From Planctomycetota bacterium (GTDB lineage Bacteria; Planctomycetota; Planctomycetia; Pirellulales; Pirellulaceae): DNA of 64,000 bases. Below, piece by piece: positions 8,410 to 17,908 of the stretch (position 1 is its first letter; the number at the start of each line of letters is the position of its first letter). A program made the translations under genes and the position numbers. The notes beneath the pieces were generated by a model. The model was not told the DNA's origin. It ran no database searches and saw nothing but the letters and a program-made list of their open reading frames with translations. The DNA is taken from contig JAJRVM010000042.1 in NCBI GenBank assembly GCA_024277285.1, positions 1 through 64,000 of the forward strand, read 5' to 3'.

Positions 8410-9873
8410 ATGAAGATTTCGAGTACCAAGGGGCAGATTACAGATATCGCGTGTGACGCCGTCGTTGTGGGGATCCACGCGGATGGACTTATCGAGCCCG
8501 TGCTCAAACAAATCGATGCAGCACTTGGTGGTATTGTAACGAAACTGATTGAGCAAAAAGAGATCACCGGCAAATCGGCTGAGATTACTCGGCTACTGGC
8601 TCCTGCCGGCCTGCCGACGCGCCAACTGCTCATCGTCGGTTTGGGGCAGCGCGACCGTTTCGGGCAAGCAGCTGCCATGCATGCTGCCGGGGCCGCCGCG
8701 AAGTTCTTGGCAGCCAAACCGCTAGGGACGGTCGTCTATGGGTTTGAATCGAATTGGGACGACGACGTAATGGTGAGTGCTGTGGCTGGTGTGATCGCCG
8801 GCAGCGAGGGGCAAGATCTGTACCGCGCGGAGAAGAAACTGACGCCACCGGAGAAGGTTGCCTGGAGTGGTGCCACGCCGCAGGCACTGACGGAAGGTAA
8901 AATCCTGGGTGAGTGCGTTAATCTAACGCGCCGCTTGATCAACGAGCCCCCCAGTGTCATGACGCCCATTCGGTTTGCTCAGGAGGCCACTGAACTGGCC
9001 GAGCGGTACGGTCTGGAGATCGATGTGTGGGACGAGCAACGTTTGGAGCGGGAGCGCTGTGGTGCTTTGCTGGGCGTCGCGCGCGGGTCTACCAATCCGC
9101 CACGCATGGTTACGATCAAATACAGTGGCAGGAAAAACGCCACGGAAGTCCTGGGATTGGTCGGCAAGGGAGTCACGTTCGATTCTGGCGGGTATTCGCT
9201 CAAGCCAAGCGATGCCATGAAAACGATGAAGTGCGACATGGGCGGCGCGGCGACGGTGCTGGGCACGATCGTCGCGATCGCGCGCCTTGAACTGCCTGTT
9301 GCAGTGACTGGCTATATGGGCTTGGCCGAAAATATGGTTAGCGGTGACGCCTATAAGCTGGGCGATGTGTGGACGGCGCGCAGCGGCACGACGATTGAAA
9401 TCCACAACACGGACGCGGAAGGCCGGTTGGTGCTGGCCGATACGCTGAATGTGGCGGTCGAGCAAGGGGCCACGCGTTTGATCGACTTGGCCACGCTTAC
9501 TGGCGCGTGCCTGGTGGCGCTGGGCACTGACGTCACTGGGTTGATGACCAACGATCAAGGTTGGTGCGATGCGTTGTTGGCTGCCGCCGCCAAAACGGGT
9601 GAACCACTCTGGCAATTGCCCATGTTCGAGGAGTTCGGCGAGCAGATCAAGAGCGACGTCGCCGACATCAAGAATGTGGGGGAAGGTCGCTGGGGTGGTG
9701 CTATTACGGCTGCCAAGTTCCTTGAACAGTTTGTCGCCCAACGCCCTTGGGTCCATTGCGACATAGCTGGTCCATCCTTTGCCGAGAAACCCAAAGCATG
9801 GCTAGACGCGGGCGGTACTGGACACCTGTTGCGGACACTGGTCGCGTTGGCGCGGCACGATCTCGCGGATTAG
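8410..9873 (+). CDS. pepA: Leucyl aminopeptidase, M17 family
   Basis: A 487-residue cytosolic zinc/manganese exopeptidase that removes N-terminal residues from peptides. The family signature NTDAEGRLVLAD lies at about 333-344, and the metal/catalytic segment VGKGVTFDSGGYSLKP at about 250-265, with MKCDMGGAA following. The N-terminal domain (1-165) is the usual poorly conserved macro-like domain. Length is normal for PepA (about 480-500). The gene is divergent from ubiD with 170 bases between the start codons. The ATG at 8410 fits the family start; the upstream sequence is A-rich with no strong Shine-Dalgarno. Confidence 0.95.
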   Translation: MKISSTKGQITDIACDAVVVGIHADGLIEPVLKQIDAALGGIVTKLIEQKEITGKSAEITRLLAPAGLPTRQLLIVGLGQRDRFGQAAAMHAAGAAAKFLAAKPLGTVVYGFESNWDDDVMVSAVAGVIAGSEGQDLYRAEKKLTPPEKVAWSGATPQALTEGKILGECVNLTRRLINEPPSVMTPIRFAQEATELAERYGLEIDVWDEQRLERERCGALLGVARGSTNPPRMVTIKYSGRKNATEVLGLVGKGVTFDSGGYSLKPSDAMKTMKCDMGGAATVLGTIVAIARLELPVAVTGYMGLAENMVSGDAYKLGDVWTARSGTTIEIHNTDAEGRLVLADTLNVAVEQGATRLIDLATLTGACLVALGTDVTGLMTNDQGWCDALLAAAAKTGEPLWQLPMFEEFGEQIKSDVADIKNVGEGRWGGAITAAKFLEQFVAQRPWVHCDIAGPSFAEKPKAWLDAGGTGHLLRTLVALARHDLAD

Positions 9874-9930
9874 CCGCGCACGTGGCGATCGATCGGTTTC
9901 ACGGTGGGGGCTCCGACTATTGTGAGGCAC

Positions 9931-9958
9931 CCGTTCACGGAAATGAGGCCGTGAACGG
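9931..9958. repeat. CCGTTCACGG hairpin, copy of a dispersed palindrome
   Basis: CCGTTCACGG and CCGTGAACGG form a perfect 10-base-pair stem with an eight-base loop just after pepA. A closely similar hairpin lies at 39328-39353 after another gene, and half sites occur at 24081, 32559 and 56852. No T-run follows. Confidence 0.6.
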
Positions 9959-10181
9959 CACATTCAAGCGAGGAACCGCCAATGAGCACGGTGAAACGTG
10001 AACCATCGAGGGATCTCGCCCAAGGCACGTGTGCGGCACCTTCAGGACTGGCCGGCTGTGCGTAACACGCCCCATTTCTCATCGCTCCCGCTTATGCGCC
10101 CCCGCCCGTGCCGCTCTGCCTGACCTCCCATATTACCCGCTGTTGCTTTGTGATTCCCCCCCCCCCACTCGCTTTGGATGT

Positions 10182-10210
10182 TTGACACCCCTCTTTTTGT
10201 AGTGCATGAT
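10182..10210 (+). promoter_or_regulatory. Predicted sigma-70 promoter of the NfeD/flotillin genes
   Basis: A perfect TTGACA (10182-10187) and CATGAT (10205-10210, four of six) are separated by 17 bases. The predicted transcript would start near 10217 and have an untranslated leader of about 87 bases. The 11-C tract ends 15 bases upstream of the -35 box. Confidence 0.6.
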
Positions 10211-10303
10211 ACTGGCGGAATTGTGGTGCGATGCCAAGATACTGCGGCATGTGGCGAATACAGCGATAGTTCGTAAGTTCATTGCCAAAAAGGGGGTTAC
10301 ACC

Positions 10304-10927
10304 ATGGAATTGCTATTTCTCGTGTGCGCCACGTTAGGCGGGACGGTGTTTATCCTCCAGTTCGTGATGGCCGTCATCGGATTTGGTGCGGAGGATCTCG
10401 ACTTCACGGGGGATATCCCGGATGATCTCCCCGGCGACTTGTCGCACGATGTGGGTGGGCACGGTTCGACCTGGCTTTTCGGGGTTCTATCGTTTCGCAC
10501 GGTCGTAGCGGCGTTGACCTTTTTCGGGCTGGCAGGACTTGCGGCGACTTCTTCAGGAAAGTTGGGTGGACCACTTTCCCTTCTTATTGCGATCGCGGCC
10601 GGCGCATGTGCCATGTACGGCGTACATTACCTCATGCTAACGCTGTATCGTCTGCGCCACGATGGCACGGTCTCGATCGACCGTACGGTGGGAGAACGGG
10701 GAACGGTGTACATTCCGATCCCCCCCAAACACTCGGGACTAGGCAAAATCCAGATTCGCACGCAAGGGCGAATCATGGAATACGCTGCCAAGACGAATGC
10801 GCCGGAGCGGCTGAAGACCGGTGTGACCGTCGAGGTGATAAATGTGCTGAGCCCGATGACCCTTGAGGTCGAGCCAGTTGATGAGTTATCGGCACCCCAA
10901 AAGATGGTGGAAGTCGACGACGATTGA
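10304..10927 (+). CDS. NfeD-like membrane protein (partner of flotillin)
   Basis: The 207-residue product has an N-terminal membrane segment (about 3-26), an acidic Asp-rich loop (EDLDFTGDIPDDLPGDL), two more hydrophobic segments (about 62-110) and a C-terminal soluble domain (about 120-200; GERGTVYIPIPPKHSG, VINVLSPMTLEVEP) with the strand pattern of the NfeD OB fold. Such proteins are typically encoded beside flotillin/stomatin genes, as here (flotillin 490 bases downstream), and are thought to support membrane microdomains. ATG 10304 follows AGGGGG eight bases upstream. The family call is from topology, OB-like tail and context, as NfeD homologues are diverged. Confidence 0.7.
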   Translation: MELLFLVCATLGGTVFILQFVMAVIGFGAEDLDFTGDIPDDLPGDLSHDVGGHGSTWLFGVLSFRTVVAALTFFGLAGLAATSSGKLGGPLSLLIAIAAGACAMYGVHYLMLTLYRLRHDGTVSIDRTVGERGTVYIPIPPKHSGLGKIQIRTQGRIMEYAAKTNAPERLKTGVTVEVINVLSPMTLEVEPVDELSAPQKMVEVDDD

Positions 10928-11417
10928 CGCGATCGTGTCAGCTAACTGGGGTGTCAGCTAACTAGAGCGTCGGCCAGAAAATCGCGTCATCCAAGGGATA
11001 TAACCGCGCGAACGGGTGCGTTTATCGCGGCGCTGAGTCCCCCTGGACGCCGCCCTGCCCGAACGGCTTGCCGATCGCGCGTTAGCGAGCGAGTTGGGCG
11101 GTAACGCCACAAGAGGCCACCGGGCCACTGGGCCACTGGAGCATTGGGCCACTGGAGCATTGGGCCACTGGAGCATTGGGCCACCGGAGCATTGGGCCAC
11201 CGGAGCATTGGGCCACCGGAGCATTGGGCCCAGCGGAGCATTGGGCCCAGCGCCATGCTGCAAAACTTGATCGAAGGATTTCGTTCAAGCGAAGTTGGGG
11301 CTCGGATCGCACGCGCGGTGGAACCTCGTGTGTCATTGCCAATACCACCATGCTGCCAAAGCGCGCAGTGCAAATGCTGCGTCACACACTATCGACTCTC
11401 ACAAGGAGATCTCTCCG
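10928..11417. other. 490-base spacer with two tandem repeat arrays
   Basis: The gap between the NfeD-like and flotillin genes holds a 16-base duplication GTGTCAGCTAACTGGG (10935-10964) and the seven-copy array at 11131-11252. Frames crossing the array are repeat artefacts. A separate promoter for flotillin was not identified. Confidence 0.6.
11131..11252. repeat. 16-base tandem repeat, about seven copies
   Basis: Units of the form GGCCACTGGAGCATTG start at 11131, 11147, 11163, 11179, 11195, 11211 and 11227. The first three have ACT and the later ones ACC at the same place, and the last is a 17-base variant followed by a partial unit. It ends about 165 bases before the flotillin start codon. 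The graded variants suggest slippage expansion. Confidence 0.95.
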
Positions 11418-13049
11418 ATGTCACACATTGCATTGTTCGGTGTTGTCGAATGGCTCACTTATGTCGGCATTGGCGCGGCATTTATTGCGGCCATGTTTGT
11501 CGCCTTTCTGCTCTTGCTGGCGAAGCAATACAAACGTTGTCCCAGCAACCGTGTGTTGGTGATCTGGGGACGCGGCAAACGCGCGGGGCAACCGACGAAG
11601 ACGGTGCACGCGGGTGCTCAGTTCGTCATACCGCTGTTGGAAGACTATGCCTACCTGAGTCTCGAACCGATTCAGATCGAGATTCCGTTGCGTGGAGCGT
11701 TGTCGTTTGAGAACATCCGCGTGAATGTGCCGAGTGTGTTTACGGTGGCCATCGGTATCGAACCGGCGGTCATGCAGCAAGCGGCGATCCGCTTGTTAGG
11801 TTTGAGTGTGGGTGAGATTCGCAAGCAGGCGGAAGAGATTATCTTTGGCCAACTGCGTCAGGTGATCGCTTCGATGGGAATCGAAGAGATTAACCGCGAC
11901 CGCGACCAGTTTCTGGAGCACATCCAGAGTTCGTTGGAGCCGGAGCTGGCCAAAATCGGTTTACAGCTGATCAACGTGAATATCACCGACATCACGGACG
12001 AATCAGGCTACATCGACGCGATTGGTCAGAAAGCAGCTTCGCAGGCGATCCAGAAGGCACGTGGTGACGTGGCCGATAACGAACGGATGGGTGAAACTCG
12101 CGTTGCCCAGGCCGAACGCGACAAGCTAGTGCAAGTGGCCGAAGCGAACAAAGAGCAGGCGATCGGTGTTCGCACTGCGGAGCGCGACAAGGCGATCAAC
12201 GTTGCTGATTTGGAAAAAGAACAGTCCGTTGGCGAAAAGGCGGCTGCATTCGAACGCGAATCGCAGGTCAAGAATGCCGAACGTGAAATGCGTGTCCGAG
12301 TTGCGGATGCCGATGCGACGGCCATCGAGGGTGAAAACCTCGCCCAAGCCAAGGTTGCCGCTTCGCAGGCGGAATTGGCAGTCAGGCGGGCCGAAGCCTA
12401 CCAGATGGGCGAGAGCCGCAAACGCGAGGCGGAGGCGGCCGTGCTGGAGGTGCAGAATCGCGCAATGGCCAAAGCCGCACTGGCGGAAGCCGAGCGGATG
12501 GAAGCAGAAAAGCGTGCCGAGCTGGAAGCTCCGGCTAAAGCCGAGAAAGCTCGCATCATTGTCGAGGCTGAAGCGGAAGCCGCACGCAAGCGAATCGATG
12601 CCTTGGCTCAGGCCGATGCGATCTTCGCCAAGCTGGACGCGGAAGCTCGCGGACAGTACGAGGTCCTGGCCAAGAAGGGGGAGGGTCTTCACGAGATCAT
12701 CAAATCGTGTGGTGGAGCCAATGAAGCCTTCCAGATCTTGCTGCTCGAACACTTGGATAATCTGGCTGAAACGTCGGCCAAGGCGATTTCAAATATCAAG
12801 TTCGAGAAAGTCGTGGTCTGGGACCAGGGCAACAAGGACGGCAAAGGAGGTGCCGCTGGCTTTCTGAACAATATGGCCAATACGCTCCCTCCGATGCTCA
12901 ACGTCATGAAGAGTATTGGCGGAGTGGAGTTGCCTGAATCGCTGATCAAGTTGGTGGGTGACGATACCGAAACCACAAAGCCTCCGACTGCGGCGCCACG
13001 CACCGTCGATGCCGGTGGCGAGGAACCCGTCGAGAGTGACGAGGGCTGA
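11418..13049 (+). CDS. Flotillin / YqiK-like membrane scaffold protein
   Basis: The 543-residue product starts at ATG 11418 (MSHIALFGVVEWL) behind AAGGAGAT; longer frames upstream run through the tandem repeat. One membrane segment (about 12-36, IGAAFIAAMFVAFLLLL) is followed by a PHB/SPFH domain (about 45-230, with CPSNRVLVIWGRGK) and a long Ala/Glu/Lys/Arg coiled-coil region (about 230-410) rich in repeated AERD/KAIN/EAEA patterns, ending in a less charged tail with a Gly-rich NNMANTLPPML. This is the flotillin layout: oligomeric scaffolds of functional membrane microdomains. The upstream NfeD-like gene supports the call. A strong hairpin terminator follows at 13074-13110. Confidence 0.9.
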   Translation: MSHIALFGVVEWLTYVGIGAAFIAAMFVAFLLLLAKQYKRCPSNRVLVIWGRGKRAGQPTKTVHAGAQFVIPLLEDYAYLSLEPIQIEIPLRGALSFENIRVNVPSVFTVAIGIEPAVMQQAAIRLLGLSVGEIRKQAEEIIFGQLRQVIASMGIEEINRDRDQFLEHIQSSLEPELAKIGLQLINVNITDITDESGYIDAIGQKAASQAIQKARGDVADNERMGETRVAQAERDKLVQVAEANKEQAIGVRTAERDKAINVADLEKEQSVGEKAAAFERESQVKNAEREMRVRVADADATAIEGENLAQAKVAASQAELAVRRAEAYQMGESRKREAEAAVLEVQNRAMAKAALAEAERMEAEKRAELEAPAKAEKARIIVEAEAEAARKRIDALAQADAIFAKLDAEARGQYEVLAKKGEGLHEIIKSCGGANEAFQILLLEHLDNLAETSAKAISNIKFEKVVVWDQGNKDGKGGAAGFLNNMANTLPPMLNVMKSIGGVELPESLIKLVGDDTETTKPPTAAPRTVDAGGEEPVESDEG

Positions 13050-13451
13050 TAGAGCCAAGAGGCGTGAGCTTGAGCTCGGCCGGCGCGCGGCGCGCTGGCC
13101 GAGCTTTTTTGGTGCGCGCTGGCGGATCTACATTCGATCCTTACTTCCATTTTGCCCATCCACGTTTCAAGCTGAACGCCGTTCCAACTGAAGAGTGGTT
13201 CCTTGGCCGCCCCGGCATCCCGTTTCGACTGAGACTGCGTGAACTACTGTGTTCTTTTCGCAATGCGCGTACCCGAATGACCGAGGTGTCGGTTCCCCAT
13301 CGCGGCGTCTACAACGCCGAGGGAGCGAAGTACCTACCTTGACGCACCGGGGGAAGGCAGTCAGTATTTGTGGGTTGGTGACCGCTGGCTGGAGCGTTTT
13401 TTTTGTGAACCGCTGATAGACGTTGATAGACGCTGATCTTTCCAGGCGAGA
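13050..13451. other. 400-base intergenic region between flotillin and antiporter genes
   Basis: It contains the intrinsic terminator at 13074-13110 and a short 10-base near-duplication (GATAGACGTT/GATAGACGCT) at about 13415-13437, just before the antiporter frame. Nothing else was recognised. Confidence 0.6.
13074..13110 (+). terminator. Intrinsic terminator after flotillin
   Basis: GCTCGGCC (13074-13081) pairs with GGCCGAGC (13097-13104), with further GC pairing of the GCGC core inside, and is followed directly by six T. This is a textbook rho-independent terminator 25 bases after the flotillin stop. Confidence 0.9.
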
Positions 13452-15362
13452 ATGACCAAGGGTGTTGCCAGGCGACCGTGCATGTGCGGTGAAGCATCAC
13501 CAGGACAAAAGAAAACTGTGGACGAACTACCCTTCTTTTACTATCTGGCTTTAGTGCCACTGCTGGGCATACTCGCGCAATGGCTCGCATGGCGTCTGCG
13601 ACTACCGGCCATTTTGCTATTGCTAGGGTTTGGCATGATCCTCGGGTTGTTCGTGCGTCCCGATCAGATGCTGGCGGAACTAACGGGCTCGCATGATCCG
13701 TTGGTCGGTCCCAAGATCCTCTTTCCGATCGTCTCGCTGGCGGTAGCGGCGATCCTGTTTGAAGGAGGCCTGACACTCCGGTTTTCCGAGTTGAAGAATT
13801 CTGGGGGTATTGTCTTTCGGTTGGTCAGTGTGGGCGCATTGGTGACGTGGGTGTTGACCTCGTTGGCCGCATGGTTGTTGCTGAATCTGGAGGTGCGTCT
13901 GGCGACCTTGTTGGGGGCTGTTCTGGTAGTCACGGGGCCCACGGTGGTGATGCCATTGCTGCGGCACATCCGTCCAGCGCGACGGATCGGGTCGATCGTC
14001 AAGTGGGAAGGGATTGTCATTGACCCGGTTGGGGCGGTGCTGGCCGTGTTGGTATTCGAGCATTTCTTTGTGTCGGCGCGGGGCGCGTCGGCGGGGGCCA
14101 CGGTGATCCACTTGGCCAAGACGATTGGTGTTGGGACGCTCGTGGGATGGGGACTTGCCTGGCTGCTTGCGCAGTCGTTACGCCGTGATTGGATTCCCGA
14201 TTTTCTGCACGGAGCGGTCTTTCTGACCGCCGCACTAGGGGCTTTTGCGATCTCCAACTGGCTGCAATCCGAGTCGGGGCTGATCACCGTCACGCTGATG
14301 GGAGTGGTGTTGGCCAACCAGAAGGGCGTGCGGATTCAGAACGTGCTGGAGTTCAAAGAACACCTGGGGATTCTCTTGATCTCGCTGTTGTTCATTATCC
14401 TCGGTTCACGCTTGCATCTGGAAGATCTGCTCGCGGTCGGACCTCGAGGGCTGTTGTTCCTGGGTGTCTTGATCCTGGTGATTCGGCCGGCAGCCGTTTT
14501 CGCTTCGACGTTCGGCAGTGACCTAACGGTGCGTGAACGCGTCTTTCTGGCGTTCTTGGCGCCGCGCGGAATCGTCGCGGCGTCGGTCGCTTCGGTCTTT
14601 GCCTTGAAGTTGGCTTCTCCCGAGGGTGCGAATTTAGCCGAAGCCAACGACATTGTATCCATCACGTTCTTGGTCATTGTGGGGACGGTTGCGGTATATG
14701 GTCTGTTGGCCGGTCCCTTGGCGCGGCGACTTGCACTGGCCGATCCCAACCCGCAGGGGATTTTGTTCGCCGGCGCTGAGTCATGGGTCCGTGAGATTGC
14801 CAAGCCGCTCTTCGATGAAGGCTATTCTGTCATGCTGGTCGACACCAACTATGGCAATGTCGCCGAAGCGCGCATGCAGGGATTGCCGGCGGACTGTTCC
14901 AGTATTCTGTCGGAGCATGTGCGCGATGAGCTTGATTTGAGTGGGATTGGACGCGTGCTGGCCATGACATTTAACGACGAAGTGAACACGATGGCGGTAC
15001 GGGAATTCGTACATCAGTTTGGTCGAGCCAACGTCTATCAATTGGCTTCGCCTGATGGAGGCTCGGGGAAACGTGTGTCGATTGCCGAGCATCTGCGCGG
15101 CAGGAAACTTTTCGGCGATGCGTTTCACCACGATGAAATTGCCCTGCGCATGGCAACCGGAGCGGTCGTCAAGAAGACGCAGCTGACCGATTCGTTCAGC
15201 TTCGACGATTTTCAACAGCTTTACGGACCCACCGCGATTCTGCTGTTCTGCATCGACGAAGACAAGCGTCTGCTCGTGCGCACGGCAGATGACGAGAGCC
15301 AGCCCGAAGCAGGGCAGACGGTCATCGCAATTGTCGATAATCTGCCATCCACCACATCGTAG
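13452..15362 (+). CDS. Cation:proton antiporter, CPA family, with C-terminal RCK/TrkA-N-like domain
   Basis: The frame encodes up to 636 residues. About 12 hydrophobic segments fill residues 24-440; conserved motifs include AAILFEGGLTLRF, GPTVVMPLLRHI and EGIVIDPVGAVLAVLVFEH, the last carrying the DP motif of Na+/H+ and K+/H+ exchangers. From about 445 a soluble part follows (ILFAGAESWVREIAKPLFDEG, MLVDTNYGNVAEAR), a Rossmann-like RCK/TrkA-N-type regulatory domain that usually senses nucleotides, then a further C-terminal piece. It is expected in the inner membrane, exchanging Na+ or K+ for H+; the ion cannot be predicted. The start is uncertain: ATG 13452 lacks a good ribosome site, and GTG 13518 (VDELPFFYYL) would begin just before the first membrane segment. 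Confidence 0.88.
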   Translation: MTKGVARRPCMCGEASPGQKKTVDELPFFYYLALVPLLGILAQWLAWRLRLPAILLLLGFGMILGLFVRPDQMLAELTGSHDPLVGPKILFPIVSLAVAAILFEGGLTLRFSELKNSGGIVFRLVSVGALVTWVLTSLAAWLLLNLEVRLATLLGAVLVVTGPTVVMPLLRHIRPARRIGSIVKWEGIVIDPVGAVLAVLVFEHFFVSARGASAGATVIHLAKTIGVGTLVGWGLAWLLAQSLRRDWIPDFLHGAVFLTAALGAFAISNWLQSESGLITVTLMGVVLANQKGVRIQNVLEFKEHLGILLISLLFIILGSRLHLEDLLAVGPRGLLFLGVLILVIRPAAVFASTFGSDLTVRERVFLAFLAPRGIVAASVASVFALKLASPEGANLAEANDIVSITFLVIVGTVAVYGLLAGPLARRLALADPNPQGILFAGAESWVREIAKPLFDEGYSVMLVDTNYGNVAEARMQGLPADCSSILSEHVRDELDLSGIGRVLAMTFNDEVNTMAVREFVHQFGRANVYQLASPDGGSGKRVSIAEHLRGRKLFGDAFHHDEIALRMATGAVVKKTQLTDSFSFDDFQQLYGPTAILLFCIDEDKRLLVRTADDESQPEAGQTVIAIVDNLPSTTS

Positions 15363-15392
15363 CATCAACGGACGCGTGCCATTGCCCAGTGA

Positions 15393-16271
15393 TCATTCGA
15401 TGATCTTGTTGATGGCATACTCGACGATCCCACGTGCTCCGACGGCGCGCAATTTGGGCGCGACGTTGCGTACGACCGATTCCTCGACAATCGTGTTCAC
15501 GTCCAGCCACTCGGGATCGGACAATGACGAGATGGTGGGGTTCTGCAAAGCAGGTAGCAGGTCAAGCACCTCCTGTAAGTGGTCCCGATGGACGTTCATC
15601 ATCAGGCCGACGCGCCCCTCGGCGTTCAAGCATGACTTGAGCATCAACGCGATATTGTCGAGTTTGTTGCGTTTCCACGCGTCCTCAAAAGCTTGGCGAT
15701 TGACGATCAGACGCGGCGTGCTTTGCAGTATCTCGGCGACAATCCGGAGGTTGTTGGCACGCAACGAATTGCCGGTCTCGGTAACCTCGACGATCGCGTC
15801 GGCCAGTCGAGGTGGTTTCACTTCCGTGGCGCCCCAGGAAAACTCGATGTTGGCGGTCACGCCATGTTGCTGCAGGAATCGCGTCGCCAGCCCCACGGCT
15901 TCGGTGGCGATCCGCTTGCCTTCCAAGTCTTTGACCTCGCTTATCGGCGAATCTTCCGGCACGCACAGCACCCAACGGACAGGGCCTCGGCTGACTTTGG
16001 AGAAAATCAACTCGCACAGTTCCACAACGTCGGCACCACTTTCGGTGATCCAATCCTTGCCGGTGATTCCGGCATCCAAGATGCCCTGTTCCACATAACG
16101 GGCCATCTCTTGAGCACGGATCAGCAGACATTCAATTTCCGGGTCATCGATCGTCGGGTAATACGAGCGTGAGGAGGTCTTGATCTTGTAGCCGGCGCGT
16201 TGAAAGAGTTCGATCGTCGCGGTTTGCAGACTACCGGCGGGAATACCTAACTTCAGAATCGGATCGGACAT
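15393..16271 (-). CDS. hisG: ATP phosphoribosyltransferase, long form
   Basis: The 292-residue product catalyses the first step of histidine synthesis, joining ATP and [14 protein letters not shown] at the N-terminus, [23 protein letters not shown], and [15 protein letters not shown] match HisG. The extra C-terminal segment (about 215-292) is the HisG_C regulatory domain, so this is the long, hexameric, histidine-inhibited form that does not need HisZ. It converges with the antiporter gene (30 bases apart) and lies downstream of hisI on the same strand, 260 bases away, so the two may form one transcript. Confidence 0.95.
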   Translation of the reverse strand: MSDPILKLGIPAGSLQTATIELFQRAGYKIKTSSRSYYPTIDDPEIECLLIRAQEMARYVEQGILDAGITGKDWITESGADVVELCELIFSKVSRGPVRWVLCVPEDSPISEVKDLEGKRIATEAVGLATRFLQQHGVTANIEFSWGATEVKPPRLADAIVEVTETGNSLRANNLRIVAEILQSTPRLIVNRQAFEDAWKRNKLDNIALMLKSCLNAEGRVGLMMNVHRDHLQEVLDLLPALQNPTISSLSDPEWLDVNTIVEESVVRNVAPKLRAVGARGIVEYAINKIIE

Positions 16272-16404
16272 CGGTGCTACTCGGTTTTGTTACAGTCGGT
16301 ATTGTTACAGCGCGTGCGACAAGCCGTTACTCGGGACGAGCGGCACAACTTGATTGACGCATGGAATGGATTGGTGGGGGCGGGGCGGCACACTGATTGC
16401 CTCA

Positions 16405-16527
16405 TCATGTCGCCTTGACTTTGCGCGCCCGACGGTTTTCTGTCTTGCCACGGCGTGCACTCTTTTGCGGCTTGAGGCGCGGGGCGCGAGGTCGGCGGGA
16501 CGATCGCAAAGTCAAACGCCTTGTCAC
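16405..16527 (-). CDS. Candidate 40-residue very basic peptide between hisI and hisG
   Basis: A GTG at 16527 opens a frame three bases after the hisI stop codon and runs to TGA at 16405. The 40-residue product (MTRRLTLRSSRRPRAPR..., ending RRARKVKAT) has about 17 Arg/Lys and only one Glu as its sole acidic residue. The closeness to hisI would allow translational coupling. High GC content can create Arg-rich chance frames, so this is weak; no family recognised. Confidence 0.22.
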   Translation of the reverse strand: MTRRLTLRSSRRPRAPRLKPQKSARRGKTENRRARKVKAT

Positions 16528-16530
16528 CCG

Positions 16531-16920
16531 TCAAGGATGCTTTTTCTTGTACACTTCGGCGGGATCGAATACGCGTTGTCCGACGAATTCCAGATCGCCG
16601 GTTTGCGAGTTGAGTTTGCGGAAAAAGCAGCTTCGGTAGCCTTCATGGCAAGCGGCATCGCCGATTTGACGAACTTTGATCAAGAGCGTATCGGCATCGC
16701 AATCAAAGAAGATTTCCTTGACCTCTTGGACGTTGCCGCTTTCCTCGCCCTTGCGCCACAGCTTGCTGCGACTGCGGCTATAGTAGCAAACGCGACCGGT
16801 GTCGAGCGTTTCCTGGTAGGCGGTAGCATTCATATATGCCAACATCAAAACATCGCCGGTGTCGGCATCTTGGGCAATGACAGGAACGAGCTCGCTCTTA
16901 CTGAAATCGGGAACAGACAC
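16531..16920 (-). CDS. hisI: Phosphoribosyl-AMP cyclohydrolase
   Basis: The enzyme opens the adenine ring of phosphoribosyl-AMP in histidine synthesis, in the cytosol, using zinc and magnesium. Motifs [51 protein letters not shown] and a [10 protein letters not shown] metal site are typical. I chose GTG 16920 (129 residues): GAGGG lies eight bases upstream and the length and start ([12 protein letters not shown]) fit the family. An in-frame ATG at 16974 would add 18 residues with no ribosome site. This is the single-domain HisI without a fused HisE. The gene is divergent from the membrane protein at 17236. Confidence 0.93.
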   Translation of the reverse strand: MSVPDFSKSELVPVIAQDADTGDVLMLAYMNATAYQETLDTGRVCYYSRSRSKLWRKGEESGNVQEVKEIFFDCDADTLLIKVRQIGDAACHEGYRSCFFRKLNSQTGDLEFVGQRVFDPAEVYKKKHP

Positions 16921-17235
16921 TCCAAACGCCCTCGCTGCTGGGTCACACTCTAATCTGACACACACACTACACATTAGGCTTCGTTCTTAGACTCGATGGA
17001 GCCACTATTTCTAACCGTCTTCATCCGTGGGAACGGTCTGGAATGTGCCGACCATAGCAGAACGCGCCATTCTAAAACAAACTAAAACAAAGCCTAACAT
17101 GGACGTTGTTCAGTTTCCAGTGAGTCAATTGGCCATGGGCACGATGGGAAGCGTGGGGGATTGTTTCAAGCCACGTAGCGAATTAAGATCGGAGTGGGGT
17201 GGTTTGCGAGCTCAATGGGCGAGGCGTAAGGGATC

Positions 17236-17895
17236 ATGTTGGATATCGACGCATTGCACCTGAGCATTGCTCTCGGCCCGTTGGCGGTCTACTTGTTGCT
17301 GTTGGCGTTCGTCAACCTCTCGAGCCGCCCGCTTCTTACGACCGGCGCACGCGATGTGGCGGCGCTGGGGATGGCGATTTCCGGTTTCATGGTCGCAGGC
17401 CCGATGGAGCTGTTCTTGCCCGAAGCTGCCACGAATCGATTTGGCGGATACGTTTGGCTGCTGTTGTTGGCCTTCTATGCGCTCTGTTTGACCTTGATTG
17501 TGTTGCTGCTGCGCCCTCGCTTGGTGATCTACAACGCCAATGCCGAACAGCTTCGGTCGATTCTGGCGGAGGTCGTTACGCAACTTGATAGCGAAGCGCG
17601 TTGGGCGGGAGATAGTCTCGTGCTCCCTCGATTGGGCGTGCAGTTGCATGTCGAACTGTTTGGTGCCCTGCGGAATGTGCAGTTGGTCGCGGCCGGTCCC
17701 AAGCAAAGTTTTGCGGGCTGGAAACGCCTGGAATTAGCGCTCGCCAAAGTGCTCCACCAAACCAAGGCCGCCCCCAACCCACACGGATTCGGCCTGCTGG
17801 CCTTCGGCCTCGTATTGGTCGGTGTCATCGCCTACCGCATGATTGGCGATCCGACGACGGTGGTGCAAGGGTTGGACGAGATGTTGCGCCGCTAG
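17236..17895 (+). CDS. Conserved hypothetical membrane protein
   Basis: A 219-residue protein with three hydrophobic segments at the N-terminal half (about 8-28, 41-61, 70-93), a soluble central domain (about 95-180, RLVIYNANAEQLRSILAEVV ... LHVELFGALRNVQLV) and one C-terminal membrane segment (about 184-203) followed by a short tail. I do not recognise the family; the layout suggests an integral membrane protein with a small cytosolic domain. It stands alone between divergent hisI and the tandem repeat that precedes the FHA gene 3' end. Confidence 0.65.
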   Translation: MLDIDALHLSIALGPLAVYLLLLAFVNLSSRPLLTTGARDVAALGMAISGFMVAGPMELFLPEAATNRFGGYVWLLLLAFYALCLTLIVLLLRPRLVIYNANAEQLRSILAEVVTQLDSEARWAGDSLVLPRLGVQLHVELFGALRNVQLVAAGPKQSFAGWKRLELALAKVLHQTKAAPNPHGFGLLAFGLVLVGVIAYRMIGDPTTVVQGLDEMLRR

Positions 17896-17908
17896 CAAGT
17901 CAGTGCTC

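Larger units (their letters stand above)
9874..10303. other. 430-base intergenic region with hairpin, poly-C tract and promoter
   Basis: It contains the CCGTTCACGG hairpin at 9931-9958, a run of 11 C at 10156-10166, and a good sigma-70-like promoter at 10182-10210 reading into the NfeD-like gene. No convincing reading frame was seen. Confidence 0.6.

Noticed and set aside
11101..11351. Open frames with QCSGGPMLRWPNAP-type repeats
   Set aside because: They arise only from the 16-base tandem array; the unit is not a multiple of three, so all frames cycle through the same peptides.
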